The notes: a model not told the origin generated them from the letters alone. A stretch of 64,000 bases of DNA from Armillaria gallica (GCA_037576215.1 JBANDB010000012.1:310001-374000), one strand, 5' to 3'; numbered from the stretch's first letter, positions 13,757 through 26,812 are shown. A program made the numbers and translations.

Positions 13757-14729
13757 TTAGTGTACGATCTTTTTATTCCGGAACCACTCCGGGTCTGAAT
13801 CAGGGCTCCATCCATTCCTCTCAAGCCAGGCAGTGTATACCCCTGGACATCCTGACCTATGCTTTATCCACAGGTTCGCGTAATACTTGCCTTCACGGGG
13901 GTCGAGCGATAAATCACTTTTACACCCCTTGCATCTCACGGCATATCCCCCACGGACTTCAGCCCACTCATCGGCGTTCAGAAACGACTCCAGCTCGTCT
14001 TGGTTCCTTTTCTTTACAACTCCATTCTCGCGGTACTCAGGCAGCAAGTAACTGCACTCGGACAAAGATAGCTTGTGCATCCGCGTGTCGGGAATTTTGC
14101 TTCCAATGCTTCGGTAGGATTTGGGAATCCAACTAATATCAAAGTCAGGTATAGAGGTCATGGACTCTGGAATGCCTTGAGTTCGTTTTAGGAGCGGTTT
14201 AGTGGGGCGAAGCACTGGGGCACTACAATGAATACTAATTCAGATAACCTTGAAATAAATGGTCAAAAGCAACGCACCTGACTGCCACATAATCTTCCGC
14301 CACCATACCAGGCTCATTAGTGAGAGCAAGGTTGACCGGAATCTTAGACCTACAAGCTAGATAAGCACCCTTCGCTGATAGATAGAACAACCGAATAACG
14401 TACACAGAGGGAGTGACCGCGACCTCCCCAACCGCATTCTTGACCCGCTTTGAAGAATTTCCAGAGTCCCAATCAACGCTAAGAGAACACGACATGAAAA
14501 TTAGCCTTCCAAAGCCGTCGAGACGAAAAATAACTCACAATAAGGCTCTCTTTCGCGGATTACGGCTCTTCTCCAGTTTCATCTCATCAGTCACGTCCTC
14601 GACATCCGAATATGCCGCGAGTGTATCTTCATGAAGAGGAAGATAGTGCTGTTCCGCAACAACCCCGACGAACATAAATAAGTCGCGCCACTGGGCAGCG
14701 TCAGGAGGGGCCACCATGGATGTCGACAT
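13757..14729 (-). CDS. CxxC-WxxH zinc-binding-like protein, paralogue 1, 285 aa
   Basis: Function unknown. Exons (minus): 14729-14539, 14478-14278, 14222-13757, total 858 nt including stop. The start ATG opens MSTSMVAPPDAAQWRD. The C-terminal domain (about residues 210-275) carries C-x2-C (CKGC), then a W-x2-H-x4-C cluster (WIKHRSGC), followed by a Y-x2-W segment. This is a plausible C-C-H-C zinc site. The same arrangement recurs in the genes at 22.5 and 45.3 kb, preceded in all three by a short E...FL..D.W helix-like segment. This copy is in the opposite orientation to the other two and its N-terminal two thirds are diverged from them. No signal peptide or membrane span is visible. Similar uncharacterised proteins appear to be common in Agaricomycetes, but that statement is from memory. 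Confidence 0.75.
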
Positions 14730-17700
14730 TGGGGGTGTATAGACGCGAAGATAAATCCCAATGGAGGGTACGTGGTAGACGATAGAATTTATAGCCGGAT
14801 TTTTGAAGGAAGGGAAGACACACGTGATGTAAGTGGCAGTCAACATTGTGGTGCGCCTCTTCGCCAATGCACGTAACTGAGAGGTGAAAGAGATAACTAT
14901 TATGAAAGGTCAATTGTTTTCCAAATTGGGAAAGTGCAATAGCTATATGTAGATAGTCATTGATACTAGCTTTCGCCCTGTATTCAATGGTGGCAGCGAA
15001 TTTTAGTAAGCTAGTGGTCTCCTCTCCCTCCACAGTATCATTTGCTGCTTTACTTTCGAAGCGCATGAAGCTCTTGAGAAAACGAGGCGTTATCCACGGT
15101 GGACCTGGTCATAGAATAATACATGGCGCACCTCAGTAATCGGCGCTCAGGACAGATGCCATCGAACCTAGGGAACTTGAAGAGAGGGTTTCCTATCAAT
15201 TCAATTCTTCGATAAATGTTCCGAATCATGGTTCCAACAAGACCATTCTGGCTACTGGCTACGCGCTGCATTTCCCAATGTAGCCAACCACTACAGGGTC
15301 GGCGCGATTTACGTAGACCCGTAAGTGCATGAAGGTCGATGTGACACAACCAATATTCATGCATCGATATCTTCGTCGACACATCTCAGCTAAAGGGTAC
15401 GACTTTGCATACCGTGCACTGAGGTCCAAGATGGTGTCGAATCTTTATTAGAGAGATGCTTTCCACGGTATCGACGATCTAAATGCAGAAAAAAATGGAA
15501 GCTTTACGAATATTTGAAAGACCTGTGTGATTTGAGAAAATACAACTCAACAGAGGAATGGCGCTGAACAACATACAGGACATCAGGTCTTGCACAATTT
15601 TGGCTCGGAGTACCCCTGTTAGAAAAATAACTATCAGTAGATCTTGGTCGTCGTAATAGCTATCGTACTCCGGCTTGCTTAACGCAAAGGATCAGGCGAC
15701 GCGAATGATAGAAAGCGATATTATGGTGGCTGTGTCGCAACTACCGGTTACATTCGGACCGAAGGACCACTATTCTCTAGCTTTGCTTGAATTTTGTTTA
15801 GTCCAGTGGTTCGCTTCAGGATCAACATCAATTTCCATGCGTTAACAGTTTATTGGAGTTGTCTCTGGAACACAGTTCCCTCCGTCCAGTCTGGCGAGTC
15901 GCGAGTCTTTCCACCGCATTTCACGAGATAGTTTTGTCAATCACTGCAACGTCGCATGGCTCGCCTGTCTTTTGACATCGACCTAGTAATTTTTGCTCGT
16001 TCTAGTTCATTCCCCTATTAGTACGACGGCGCGTACGTATAGTGAACTTTCTGTGGGAGTTAATACATCAATGAAGGAAATAAAGCAAGAACAGATGAAT
16101 ATTCAATTGCGACACATAGCAGCACACCGTACGGAACATCTTGCATCGTTCTCTATTAGCTTCAGAAAGGGTTAATGGGGCATTGTCTATGTAAAAACGA
16201 AATATCTACCTCGACATGCGGCTCTTTCTCCCATCTGAGTTCTTCCGGACGATTCCCAAGCCTCAGGGCCGACTTCCGAATCTCCCAGCGGTGCTTTCCC
16301 GAGAACCCCTGCCTCGAGGCGCGCCAATAACCGGCTAAGAAGTTATGAAGCCACCTCATGTTTGAGGGTCCAACACACTTGACGGAACAGCCAATGATAT
16401 CACATAGTGATACGTCGAAGCACCGTCCTTTACATAATGCTGACGGGACTTCGTAGCAGAACGCCACCACGTAAGAGGGTCTGCCCGTAAATTTGAATAT
16501 CTGCGGCGCATTGACATCATGAGCATTTTATCCTTCCATGAAAAAGCTAGCGAAAATCTTGAGGCTCGTGCAAACGAAGGTCGTCGCGAAGGGAAGGGGA
16601 CAACAAGTACTTTCATTGGTTTCATTCGTCTTCAAATGACAAAACGATGTCCTCCGAGTGGACTCTGAACGTTGAACTCCGATTTCACTCGCCATACACC
16701 TCGGGAGACCGTCGATACAGGCACCTAGGTTGAAAAATTAAAATTAAACCTTGGCTACCCGAGGAAGAAGTAGAATAACGTACAGCACTACGATTCTCAG
16801 GACATTATCCTTAACCTATGGCCGATATCGAGTGAGTGGCGGCTGACATCCTGGGTATGTCACTCGCTTAAATGGACCTGGTAGCAGCATCAGACCTTTG
16901 CTGCCACGACCATGAACATGAGAACTTACAAGGAAAACGGCTAAAGCGAGGAGTTCGTAACGACCTGGGTACGCTATCCATTCAAAACAGGATATCAGCC
17001 TCCGAAGCCGATGGTTAAGATGCATCGGGTGAAAACACACGCATTATTGCTGTCACCGGAAGGAGATAACGGCACCACAGGTGCTTCCCTGTGGCGAGGG
17101 TTTCTTCTGCAGAAAAGGTCTCTGAAGACTGAAACGCTTTGAAGCATCGTTCTGCACATTCGCCGTAGTCGGTCCGAAATTAAGGTTAAGAAAAGGGATA
17201 TGACCCACCCACCAACCGTTGGTCGTTCCCTCGTAGCTAATGCTCTAAGGGAAGACTGATGAGTTTCTGTCCTAGTGATATCGTTTTGGCCAAAAAAAAA
17301 ATCAACACGAATTTTCAATGTGGCGTGAAAAGAGCAGGATGGCATTCGAGCCAGTGCAAGAACAAAGTATAGGCGCATCTCGCATGCGTCTGCGAAGAAT
17401 CGCTTGGTAAATAAAGCCCTCGATGTTTGAGCAGTACATACCACCGGCCGGTAGCATACTCAGAGATACGCTCTTCAAACGGCAAATAATGAGGTCGAAG
17501 TTCATTTCTCGTAGGAATATCTGATTCTGAATGTCCACTAATTTTCGGTGCCAGTAGTAGAGTGCAGGATTGCAACGGTAACCAGTGTTACAAACTTTAT
17601 GGGGGATATGCAACACCGACGGAGCACTCCAGACATTACCAACAGGGTGAAAAATGATAATAGACCAAGCATACCCACAAGTTAGTACTGCTATCGTCGG

Positions 17701-18239
17701 CCGACGTCTTGCATGCCGATACACAAACGGTGACAAACGCTCCTCCATTATTCTATCGATTAAAGTTCTCGTGACTAGAACTGTTAAAAAAATCGAGACG
17801 ACTGCGACAGTGGATAACTTGAAAGCAGATAGAAGGGAAGGGACACAGAAGATTTTTTGATTACGCGATCGACGTGCGAACGATACAGACAAATTATATG
17901 AGACCCAATATGGCAAAGGGGCAACGTTGATTCGTGGCTGTGCTGGGACACTCGAACCACTATCTGCTGTCCGATTATTTATTCCTCTTACGCCAATGGC
18001 CACATAAATGGTCTCGTATGTTTTATGATGTATTATCCGACAACCTGCTGTGGTAAAGTAGCAGGTAAAACACACTTTCTAGGACATTCTCTGGTATGCT
18101 CATATGCACACAATCCAGAGCCCATTTCACCGGCTCAGGCTACGAACGACGATGACTACATCCGTAGTATGACTCTCCTGAAGGGCCGCACCGCACACAT
18201 ACGAGATGAAAGTGCTGCCAAGCCGCATGACCCGAATGC
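14730..18239. other. Stretch without a firmly supported gene
   Basis: No recognised domain. The minus strand holds one unusually long uninterrupted frame (17302-18075, 257 codons from a GTG, first internal ATG much later) with no motif. It is treated as a finding, not as a gene. Confidence 0.4.
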
Positions 18240-18502
18240 AACCGAGAGGAGACCTCTTGTAAGACTACCGGAGGGGCAAGCGACTACTCCTATCGGTGTC
18301 CTTGCTTTGATTGTTTTCTGTGGGAGGATGTTTTTCTGCAAGCACGACATACGTACACAGCATCGTTGCACCAGCGTGTAATCACTTGACGTCAGTGTGC
18401 AGATATGGACGAACAAACGTCTACAGGTAAATCCAGGTGTCGACTGGGTGCCTTTCCTCGTATAAAATACCCCCGCAGAACCTTATTTCCTCCATCACAA
18501 AC
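18240..18502 (+). promoter_or_regulatory. Promoter block of C2H2-RING copy A (inverted repeat lost)
   Basis: The distal block shared by the family, with a core of ACCGGAGGGG followed by CTACTCCTAT, is present at about 18240-18310. The TATA box TATAAAA lies at 18461-18467, 42 nt before the ATG as in the intact copies. The GTGTCTCACT/AGTGAGACAC inverted repeat found in the other copies is missing here: the sequence passes directly from the distal part to the TATA region. Confidence 0.7.
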
Positions 18503-19433
18503 ATGAACACCAACCACAACCAACTGCGCTCTACTAACAACAATACGTGCGAGGCTTCGGCTTCCACTATAACTCTTCGTCCTGAGGAGGAATTCAATCC
18601 GCAATATTGCACCCAATGCGACCAGACACTATGGTCAATTGAGCTTATGCGGAATCATCTCGATCTCTCCGGTCGACACCCGTATTGTCATACCTGCAAA
18701 CGGGGTTTCTTGAATAACAGTTCCTTTAAGACGGTAAGCCCCTTTCGTTGTTATGCTCGTCAATTCGACTAACTGTTTCCCCTCCAGCACTTGATCCTCT
18801 CGGATTACCATCACTATTGTGGCGACTGCGGCAAGGAGTTTCAGTCCTCCTCTGCTCTGAAAATTGTTTGTCCTCCTTCGTTTTCGATGAAGGTTTCTTA
18901 CTAGCGCAACTGAACAGCATTATGAGTAATCGGCTCGTCACCATCGCGATTATGAAGAAGGTGGTCGCGAAATGCGCGCCGATGGGTGGGAAGACGAGCT
19001 GGCACGCCAGCAGCAGGAAGAGGAGAACCGGGGGCAGCCTGTTGCGCTCGAAAAAGTTGAGGAACAGGCTCCGATGTCTCGGGTGGAGGTTGGCATTGCT
19101 ATCTTGGTAGGTGTACCCCTCCCTTGGTTCGTAGCCCCTTCTGACGCTTAATCTATAGAATCTTAAGAAGCGCTTACAACGCCAGTCCATACCGAAAGCC
19201 ACCGTGAAGCAAACATGCCCGGTGTGCTTGTGTCCGTCATCGAAGATGAGCGTTACCAAGTGCGGGCACATATTCTGTTCATCATAAGTTTCTTTTCTTA
19301 TACGATGCCAGCTCCAACTAACATTCTTCGTAGATGCATCCGCCAGACCTTTGAAAAGAGTCAGGGATGTCCATCGTGCCGAAAGCCTGGTCATCTCGAC
19401 CAGCTGCGGAAAATCGATTTGCATATACATTAG
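18503..19433 (+). pseudogene. C2H2-RING gene copy A, disrupted
   Basis: Five exons by comparison with the intact copies: 18503-18733, 18788-18865, 18918-19106, 19159-19283, 19334-19433. Exon 3 has an in-frame TAA at its fourth codon where other copies have CAA, which ends the protein inside the third zinc finger. The intron 4 donor is ATAAGT instead of GTAAGT, a CG-to-CA change. The intron 2 donor is also weak (GTTTGT). If transcribed, it could give at most a 106-residue two-and-a-half-finger fragment without RING. With the promoter inverted repeat also missing, this is most likely a dead copy. The sequence is otherwise close to the functional copies, so loss looks recent. Confidence 0.85.
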
Positions 19434-21120
19434 TACTTTCGACGGACGCTTTTCTTTACTTTATTCAATTATCATCGACCGTTCTATACCAATATACCAC
19501 AGATGAGATCCGATGATGTAAAATAATCAATTCTCAGGTGTGATCACGCCTGTTCGACTAATGAAGACTTTAACTCAAAAATCATGTTTTTGTGACGTCT
19601 CAGTTATTCCAGCATCAAGTTCTCCCGCGCGAAATGTATCTGGCTGGACGAAGTAATATGATTTGGTCGCCTCAAACCATATTCGCCAAGTCTGAGATAT
19701 TGTAGTCAGTGCGTAACAAGATCATTGCCGTAGCTCGATGTGTCTATTAACGATTATAGAGTTCCTTTCCATTAAGGGTTTTTTTCTATGTTATGAGCCA
19801 TAAGGATAAGGAGTAGAAAAAACGTTCCTGCCCCGCGACAGCTTCTATGAATTACTGCTGAGGCTAGTATTCTAAACAGAGGGATGGATGACGATGGGAG
19901 GGATGACAAGCTGCATTACGGTCAATTCGGGCCCACAGAACACCGTCAGGTGGATCCCGGTGGAGGTAAGCACAGCCATCGATATAACTTCTCCGATTCC
20001 GTATCATTGCTCCCATCACCTAAGGAAATCTCCCGTTTAGCCTCTGACAGGAGTGAACTAGCTATTTATGGACTTGTTATCTTTATGGGCGGCCGGTGCG
20101 TTTCTCTTGTATTTGAGGAAGCAACAAGCACCCTGGGATTGTCTTGTCTAAATCTGAATCCAACATTGAAGACATACCTAATTCAAATTGAATGAATAGA
20201 AGGTCAATAGAGAGTTGATTCATGAATGTGTGGAATTACGAGTCATCAGCACTCTTTCAGTCATAACCGATCGGACGGGTGTGCTGCAAAGGTATAGAGG
20301 ACATCGGTCGGTTTGATTCTATCTTATATTTCCATGCTGAACCTCCGAATATATTTCTCAAGTCATCTACGATGTTCAAACAAATTATTGCATCGGTCGA
20401 CAAATTCGAATTGAACGGATCGAAGATGGAAGGACGGTCTACGTCTGTACACGGGTTTTCGGATTTACTATCTTTCTAGTAAATGAGCACACGGTGAATC
20501 TGGTTCGGGTTGACTGCTAATTAATTTAGAGAACGAGAATCCGAAATGCAGGAGTTGTACCACCAGACTGCGTATCGGAACGCACTCGTTTGTCCGGGAC
20601 AAGTGACGACTCGAGACGGGTCCTAATGACGTCTAGAACAGCTGCCATCTTCCTGCTTGGATACGTAACACTGCTGCTGGCCCCGTTCCATGATGAAACC
20701 CAGGCTAGCGACCTGCTTTAGAGTCAACAGAGCGAATACGCCCAGTGGCATCTCACCTCATGGCGTCTACTTTGTCCAAACTTGAAATCCCCCTGAGTTA
20801 CGAAGTTCACGATTCCGACATCCAGGATTCAAATAAACATCTGTCCGTGTCGCCGATGCTGAGATTATTAATCGTTCAGCGCTAGCATGAGAACCCACAG
20901 GAGAAAAAGAGCAAGAGCAGCGGCGGTGCCAATGAGCCAAAGCGAGCTGAAGAAGACTACAATGAATCCGGAATTTTACGCCATATTGTCCTAGATGGCG
21001 AGGGAGGAGAAGGAAAATAGTGAGGAATTCAAATATGGCGTCCAAGACAAGTGAGAGAAAGGCTCCATGCGTATGATGGGGGGGAGCATCGGAGCTCCGA
21101 CATACTATCCAATAAAAGAT
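19434..21120. other. Intergenic, with a decayed CxxC-gene promoter remnant
   Basis: AT-rich DNA follows copy A. Positions about 20638-20830 resemble 22140-22350, the upstream region of the CxxC paralogue at 22.5 kb (shared stretches around CTTCCTGCTTG, TACGTAACA and CGACATCCA). It is therefore probably a truncated extra copy of that promoter. No coding exon follows it. Confidence 0.5.
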
Positions 21121-21530
21121 AGATACGTTAGCTTCTTTTCAAAGTTGTATGGCGCGTCGTTCAGAGCCGTCGTCGCGTCAACGAGCGCGTAGTCCTGCTG
21201 AAAGCCGATGGTGGCTGTGCAGTGGCTGTACGCAGACCAATAACAAACATCAATATTTTCATTCAACGACCACCATTTCATATATTTCTCTTCGTTAATC
21301 CTCGTACATCGCACCGCACTAATGCGTGGGGCTCTTCTCAGGAAAATGATGACTTATCCCACACTCCCGCAGCGTTCTTTGATGGGTGGCAGTTCACGCC
21401 GCACGAGACGAAATTGGCGAGACCCGGAAGACACGGGACTGACAGCAGACAGCTTCCAGGTCGCTGAGGGCATACCCTCATTCCGCTGGAAAGCACTTGT
21501 TCTTCGGGCCAGATTGCCATGAGAAGCATC
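21121..21530 (+). repeat. Dispersed repeat R1, copy 1
   Basis: Contains the R1 signature: a CGTCGCGTCA core at 21171-21180, then GCGCGTAGTCC, a GATGGTGGCTGTG block and a TAACAAACATC ... CAACGACCACCA block. It is one of seven copies on the + strand. Downstream the copies retain short exon-like pieces of a decayed gene. No open frame of convincing length survives here. Confidence 0.6.
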
Positions 21531-22319
21531 ACAAAAGATGGGATCCTTGCGCGAGAGTGTTACTAACTAGGTCATCCGAATAAATTTTCACTGAATGTGT
21601 AGCTGGGTTGCCTCTCATACACTCTTATCTTCGCAGGAGCCGCGTTTCTGGACCCTGACATGCGGGCGGTTACTTATAACACATGTATTGTTGCGGCCTC
21701 GATGCGATATTGGTACGTGAACGGTCCCCTCCCGTTCTATACTTCTTCATTGTTTCATTGGATGAAAGGTAATATCAGAGTTATTAATTGGGTTGGATCC
21801 CGGACCAGGTTGGACCGGCTATCTAAGGACCCCTGTTGTTCCATGGCACTGCCCCGGTAACTCAACGACGGACGTCGGGGATTGGCAGGGATTGGCTTCC
21901 CTAAACCTAGATCATGATTATCAGATTGTCATTCCGAATTTAATATGGATGGCTCGAGAGTCGAAGGTGGAAGGAAAACCCATTTCTGTAAAAAGCTACG
22001 GATTTGAGTTCTGATAACGGTGATTTGACAAGTGCGTGGGTTGAATACTAGCTAGAAGGAATGCGAGTTTGTGTAGCAAGAACTAAACCGGATCAGATTG
22101 TATTGCTTCTTCCTTGGAGGACGGATGATTCCATGTGGTTCCTAATTACGCCTGGAGCTGCACCCTTCTTCCTGCTTGAATACGTAACAAACGCTCCCGT
22201 TGGCGCTGTTTCACGTTGCAGTCCAGGCTAACAAGTTGTTTTAGGGTCAATAAAGCAATTAATTACTCCCATGTGGTGTCTTATCACGGACCGTATCCTT
22301 TGTCTAGGGTTTGAATCCC

Positions 22320-22537
22320 CTAACCTAAGAAGTTCACCATCTCGACATCCAATCCTCGGGTTCAAAGTGACTTCTGTGGGAACAACACCCTCCCAAAGGA
22401 GCGCGACGTCCCTGGAGGTCGCTCTCCCATCACATGTATGTGCGTCCTCCACAAAAAGCTGGGTTTCCGTTCGGTTCCCTTCCCATCTGCACTCTTGAAT
22501 TTCCTCCTCTGTAACTGTACTGCTTTTCTTCGCTGAG
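22320..22537 (+). promoter_or_regulatory. Upstream region of CxxC paralogue 2
   Basis: Shares a block with the region before the 45.3 kb paralogue: CGACATCCAATCCT, then an AACAAC.C.CTCCCA stretch, then CCATCACATGTATGTGCGTCCTCC here versus a CCATCACGTGTACGTACGACCTCC-like stretch there. The second form contains a CACGTG E-box, while here it is CACATG. The block ends about 95 bp before the predicted start. Binding by a bHLH-type factor is inference only. Confidence 0.45.
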
Positions 22538-23632
22538 ATGGCTGATAACGCGCCGTGCGACTATTTCTACCGATCCCAACCCCCTGTGAATATTCCGGAG
22601 CATTTGAATGCTTCCATGCTTAGGGAAGAGCTGGACATCTACCAAGCTGTGGATATACTCGCCGAGTTAGCCTCCCACTATGATCATATACCGAAACCTT
22701 CCTTCTCTGAACTTCTGGAAAACGCATGTTCAACGTCCCTCTATCAGTCACCTCCGCGGTGGTTCAAGAACGGTATTATCATCTCGTCCTCGTAAGTCAG
22801 CCTTCGTGCGCATAATATTCAGTGAATGACGTTCGTAGCTGGCCCCTGCCAGAGAGATCCAAGTATAAATGATTGAAGTTGCAGTCTGGAGAGGCGGCTC
22901 AGTGTTCCACGATTGCTAGGTGAGGCAAGGCACACATTACTGCTCGGCGACCCTGGGATCAAATATTAATGTGACATGGACTTTCAGTGGTTCAGGAGTC
23001 AGCGCGGACAATGCCTCGGAGGGAGACGTCTACGTTTGCAGGAAGTATATCTGGCTGACATTATTGCATATTCCCGTGCACTGGTACATTCATCAGCAGG
23101 TGTATAGCCACAAAAGGGTCAATCGAACGTTCTGCACGGTATGGTTCTACGTCATCTCCCGAGCTTGAACCTCCTCCTGACCTCTCGTTTTAGAAATCCG
23201 ACGCAAAAGATTGCACCTCTCCCGAGACGCGCTCGCAAGTCGAATATTAGCATCGAAGAGTTGACTGTGCTTTTCTTCGAATCTTTGATTCACCCTAACC
23301 GGGTTCCTGGAGAAAACGGAAATAAAACCGAGGCGGAGCGACTGCATTTCTTGCAGCACGATTCATGGGTACAACCGGGGACCATAAGACCGCAAGAGGT
23401 AGTCTGCAGCGGCTGTGGAAAGGCCATGCAGCTTGAGCGCAGGACCACTAGCGCTGCGAGTGGTAAACCAGCCGTGTACTCCCTCAGTCCGTGGGTGAGG
23501 CACCGAAACAACTGCCGGGGCATACATCGAGAGTGGCTAACGAAGCGCGGGTATAATCCTGAGATCAAGCTATCGAAGGACGTATTGGAGAAGTGCAAGA
23601 AGGCGAGCGGAAAAGATTGGCGCGAAGAATGA
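22538..23632 (+). CDS. CxxC-WxxH zinc-binding-like protein, paralogue 2
   Basis: Function unknown. Exon 1 is 22538-22791 (starts MADNAPCDYFYRSQ and ends at a GTAAGT donor), followed by an exon from 22988 and a last exon running to 23632. The exact donor of the second intron and the start of the last exon (acceptor near 23194 or 23209) remain uncertain, because the obvious sites differ in phase. The first exon and the GSG/SD acidic segment of exon 2 align with the 45.3 kb paralogue. The tail has CSGC, then WVRHRNNC and a REWL segment, giving the C-x2-C ... W-x2-H-x4-C pattern. The segment before it, ERLHFLQHDSW, is nearly identical in paralogue 3. About 230-260 aa in all. It lies downstream of C2H2-RING copy A. 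Confidence 0.65.
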
Positions 23633-24117
23633 ATTTTAATTTGTATTCATAATGATATTGCTTGCCTAAAATCTATCATGTCCCATACAGTGTAATCCAA
23701 CATCCGTGAGTGATGTCAGGGTGGATTCAGGAAAGCTTGAGAGGCAAGCCGAGATTATTGTACGTTCAATGACGTGAGCGACCGCAGAACCAAAGACCAA
23801 GGGTGGCTGCAATATGCCAAGGCAATTTAAAGGAGATTACATCAAGGCCGTCTTATATGTATCACCCCCCCTTGCGCAGAGTCTGAGGACCAAATTGAAC
23901 CTAGAGCTACTCAGTGCTTGAAAGAGGCGAAATTGCTGCCGGAGTAGTCTCACCTACATATAAGGGCCCCGCGGAGGCAGGTACCTGGAATTACACGATA
24001 CCAAGCAAGGAGCAAAGAATGATGGAGGGAAGTAAAAAAAAAATAGGTGTCCAGTGAGAAGACCGTGTCCGTCTGCCTGAACGGAGAACTTTTGGCATTG
24101 GAACGCGAGTGAAACCA
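23633..24117. other. Intergenic
   Basis: 3' flank of the CxxC gene. Nothing recognisable was seen. Confidence 0.5.
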
Positions 24118-24560
24118 AAAGGTAGATATGTCGGCTATTCCTCGCATTTTGACGACGCGTAGTTCAAGGTCATCGTCGCGTCAACGAGCGCGTAGTCCTC
24201 ATGAAAACCTGACGGTGGCTGTGCGATTCGCGATTCCAGTGCATGCCAATGACAAACATGTACAATCTTTCCAATGAACAACCACCGCGACGAAGTTTTT
24301 GCCATGGCCGGCTCTTTTCTTCCTTAGGCTCAATCCACGACCATCGCCGTTGTTCCACTCCATGGCGCGCATCTCAGGGAAGACGATGTCTCCCCAACAC
24401 GCCAGCGGCCATAACCCCGCTCGGTCCGAGACGAAATGGATGGGAAGCCGCCGAGGCTGACGGCGAAGTCAGAGAATTATCTTGCTCATCGGAAGACTCA
24501 GGGTACGAGTTACAATGCTAGTGTGCTGACCCTCAGTCTGATTGATTTGGACAGGACGCG
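24118..24560 (+). repeat. Dispersed repeat R1, copy 2
   Basis: The R1 core is at 24174-24183 (CGTCGCGTCA), followed by GAGCGCGTAGTCC, GACGGTGGCTGTGCGATTCG, AATGACAAACATGTACAATC and ACAACCACCGCGACGA. The left flank (GTAGATATGTC...) matches the left flank of copy 3 at 31870. Exon-like remnants follow: a segment starting about 24330 resembling a conserved ATCGCC(A/G)(T/C)TGTTCC piece, and one at about 24428 reading MDGK in one frame, also found at 36.25 kb. Confidence 0.6.
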
Positions 24561-26812
24561 TTGGTGCATGCTGAGGGCAATCTAGTGGGAGGATTCATCA
24601 AAGCTCAGGGAAGGCGCGTCATGCTGGTTACCCAAAGCAATTTCATTTTACTGACATCCGTACAGGATTCTCTCCCCATAGCCAGGTGTCACATTTCGAC
24701 GGTAACGGCACCTTGAACTACACGTCACGGCCAGCTGCGACCATTTTGTGGAGTCATACACCACCACGACACTGCCAATTTACGCTGCTAGGCTACGCTT
24801 AGGCCCATTGGCCCCATTCTGTTTGAAGGCATACATTTTGTACTACCTTGCATCGAGAAACTTCAAGGTTGCCAAAAAGCTGAAGCACTGAAAGTTTGTA
24901 CTATTGTGCGAGGTAGCCAGGTGAGTAGATTTCCATTGAAACCATACTTGAACAACCTCTCATATGGTAACGGTAGTGTAAAATGCGACCAGTTCCATAG
25001 TAACCCCATTCCTGGCAGAATGCCGCTGTCCGCCTACAGCAGATATTTGCCATTCCATCCTCGATGTAACATCAGGTATGCGTCTTTCCTAATCTATTCA
25101 TATTCTTTCGTTCATTGACGAAAGACAGTATAGGCGCTTTCGTGCTTATCACGATTACACGGGTACCCGGCCCACGGAGGTCAGGAATCTTCGGTTGTGG
25201 GTAGAGGGGTTTCCCGGAGGTACGGCTGCCTAGTACTCACTGCTGTATTGTTCTGATAGTATATCAGGTGAATCATTATTGCCTGCACCGGGGCCTGAAC
25301 CTTCGACGACTGAGTATCCTGGTCGCGTGCTCAAGGGTACGCGAGTTTTCCGGTGTACGGCTTTCGTCCAGTTCTGCTGGGTCATGCGCTGACCGATTTA
25401 ACCAGGATCGATTTTCCATATGCTGCAATTGCTCCAGTCTAGTCGGACGGAACGTGGTACGCCTATCGCTCGCTCAAGGAAATGCGTCTTTGCTGACTCT
25501 TATCGAAGATCCTATTCCTAGGCCTTGTCTATCATTGGCAGTATGTACAGATCTATCTGGCACATTACGATCAGCCACGGATGTTCTTGCCTTCCTCGAT
25601 ATTCTTTCTTTCTTAATCTAGCTATCCATGGCCCTTACTGCGAAGATAAGGAGAGGACGATGCGGCTGCACCAAGATCGGCTAGGCTAGCTACTAGGTCT
25701 AGCAAGTGAGTTTTCGCTCAATCTGTAATTATAACTGTCTAATAATGGTAAAACAGCAATCAAGGCTGCGGTCAACTCAAGATCGTGCTTCTACACCAGC
25801 CCGGTTGTCGTCGGCTTGCCATGTTCATTGTAACGGAAGTGTCACTGTGGTATTGTTGGGTATGTGACTCATCACCTTCAGAGTTCTTCTGTTGATTTAC
25901 AAAGGATTGATTCTCCTGTCAGTGATACTTCTTGGTACACCGTAAAGATGGTATTCCTTTCGCTGTTGGTGCAATAGCTAGGTATACCGCGTCTATGTGA
26001 GATGGCTTGTCACAGCAATACTAACTTATTTTGCTATCAGGTAATTGGGACCGCAAGACCCGCTACTTTTCTCCATTGAGCCACAGTGGATCTTGGTCAT
26101 GCCGGCGCTATCTCTTCCTAGTTCCGAATGGTGGAAAAAGAGACTGCGATATATCAAGGAGCGGTGTGTTGAGCCTGCAAGCCCGACGTAGCGAAAAGAA
26201 ACGCCTTGTCGACCATAGTTGGTATGTCAAATTCTTAGACGTGGCTCTCTTTTGCTGAGGACGCATCAGATAAGACGCCTTTTCGTTCAATTTCTAAGAA
26301 GCACATCGGACGTGTAGTGAAGGTTAAAGCTCAAAGTCACGTCGCCCGCCCGCTGTTTCCATGGTGTCGCCACAAGTGTGATATGAGGTATGCCCTCTGC
26401 GTTCTGCGTTCTGCATTCTTTTCTTTGGTTACTCAAAGGAGGAAAGTACAGGTGTCTGCTACCTCGGACCGCTTCCCTTTTCGTATTCCATGTTTTCCTT
26501 CAGACTGACTCTCGCAGTCGTCACCTGGCATATTAAGCATGGACCGTGTATCCTCAGCGGAGGACCCTGTCACCAAATCCGACTTGTTAGCATCACTGTA
26601 GATGCCTGACGGTTCAGTGGTATATTGCTTCTGTGCAACTCGGTAGACATGCATGCAGTTCATGGTCCCAATCGCCGAACTCAGGTGTTATGTCGCTCAG
26701 GCTAGACGGGCTTAACTTCGGCTCTCCGCGGAGATTACGGATGACGGAGGATGTGTTTCAAGGTTTTGACTTCCAGCAAAATGTCGAGCTTCCAACTTGG
26801 CTTCGATTTCGC
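24561..26812. other. Intergenic, with decayed duplicated segments
   Basis: 25425-25520 resembles 42020-42120 (shared GTGGTACG..TAT and AAGGAAATG.GT pieces). 26500-26780 resembles 32400-32640. Both pairs lie in the same relative position upstream of C2H2-RING copies (B/E and B/C), so they are remnants of the duplicated unit. No intact gene was seen. Confidence 0.5.

Noticed and set aside
18726..19430. Long minus-strand frames over every C2H2-RING copy (for example 18726-19430, 33462-33941, 38303-38932, 43808-44326)
   Set aside because: They are antisense shadows: they recur in each copy because the sense exons and introns are conserved. The sense strand has splice sites, TATA box, zinc-ligand patterns and a RING.
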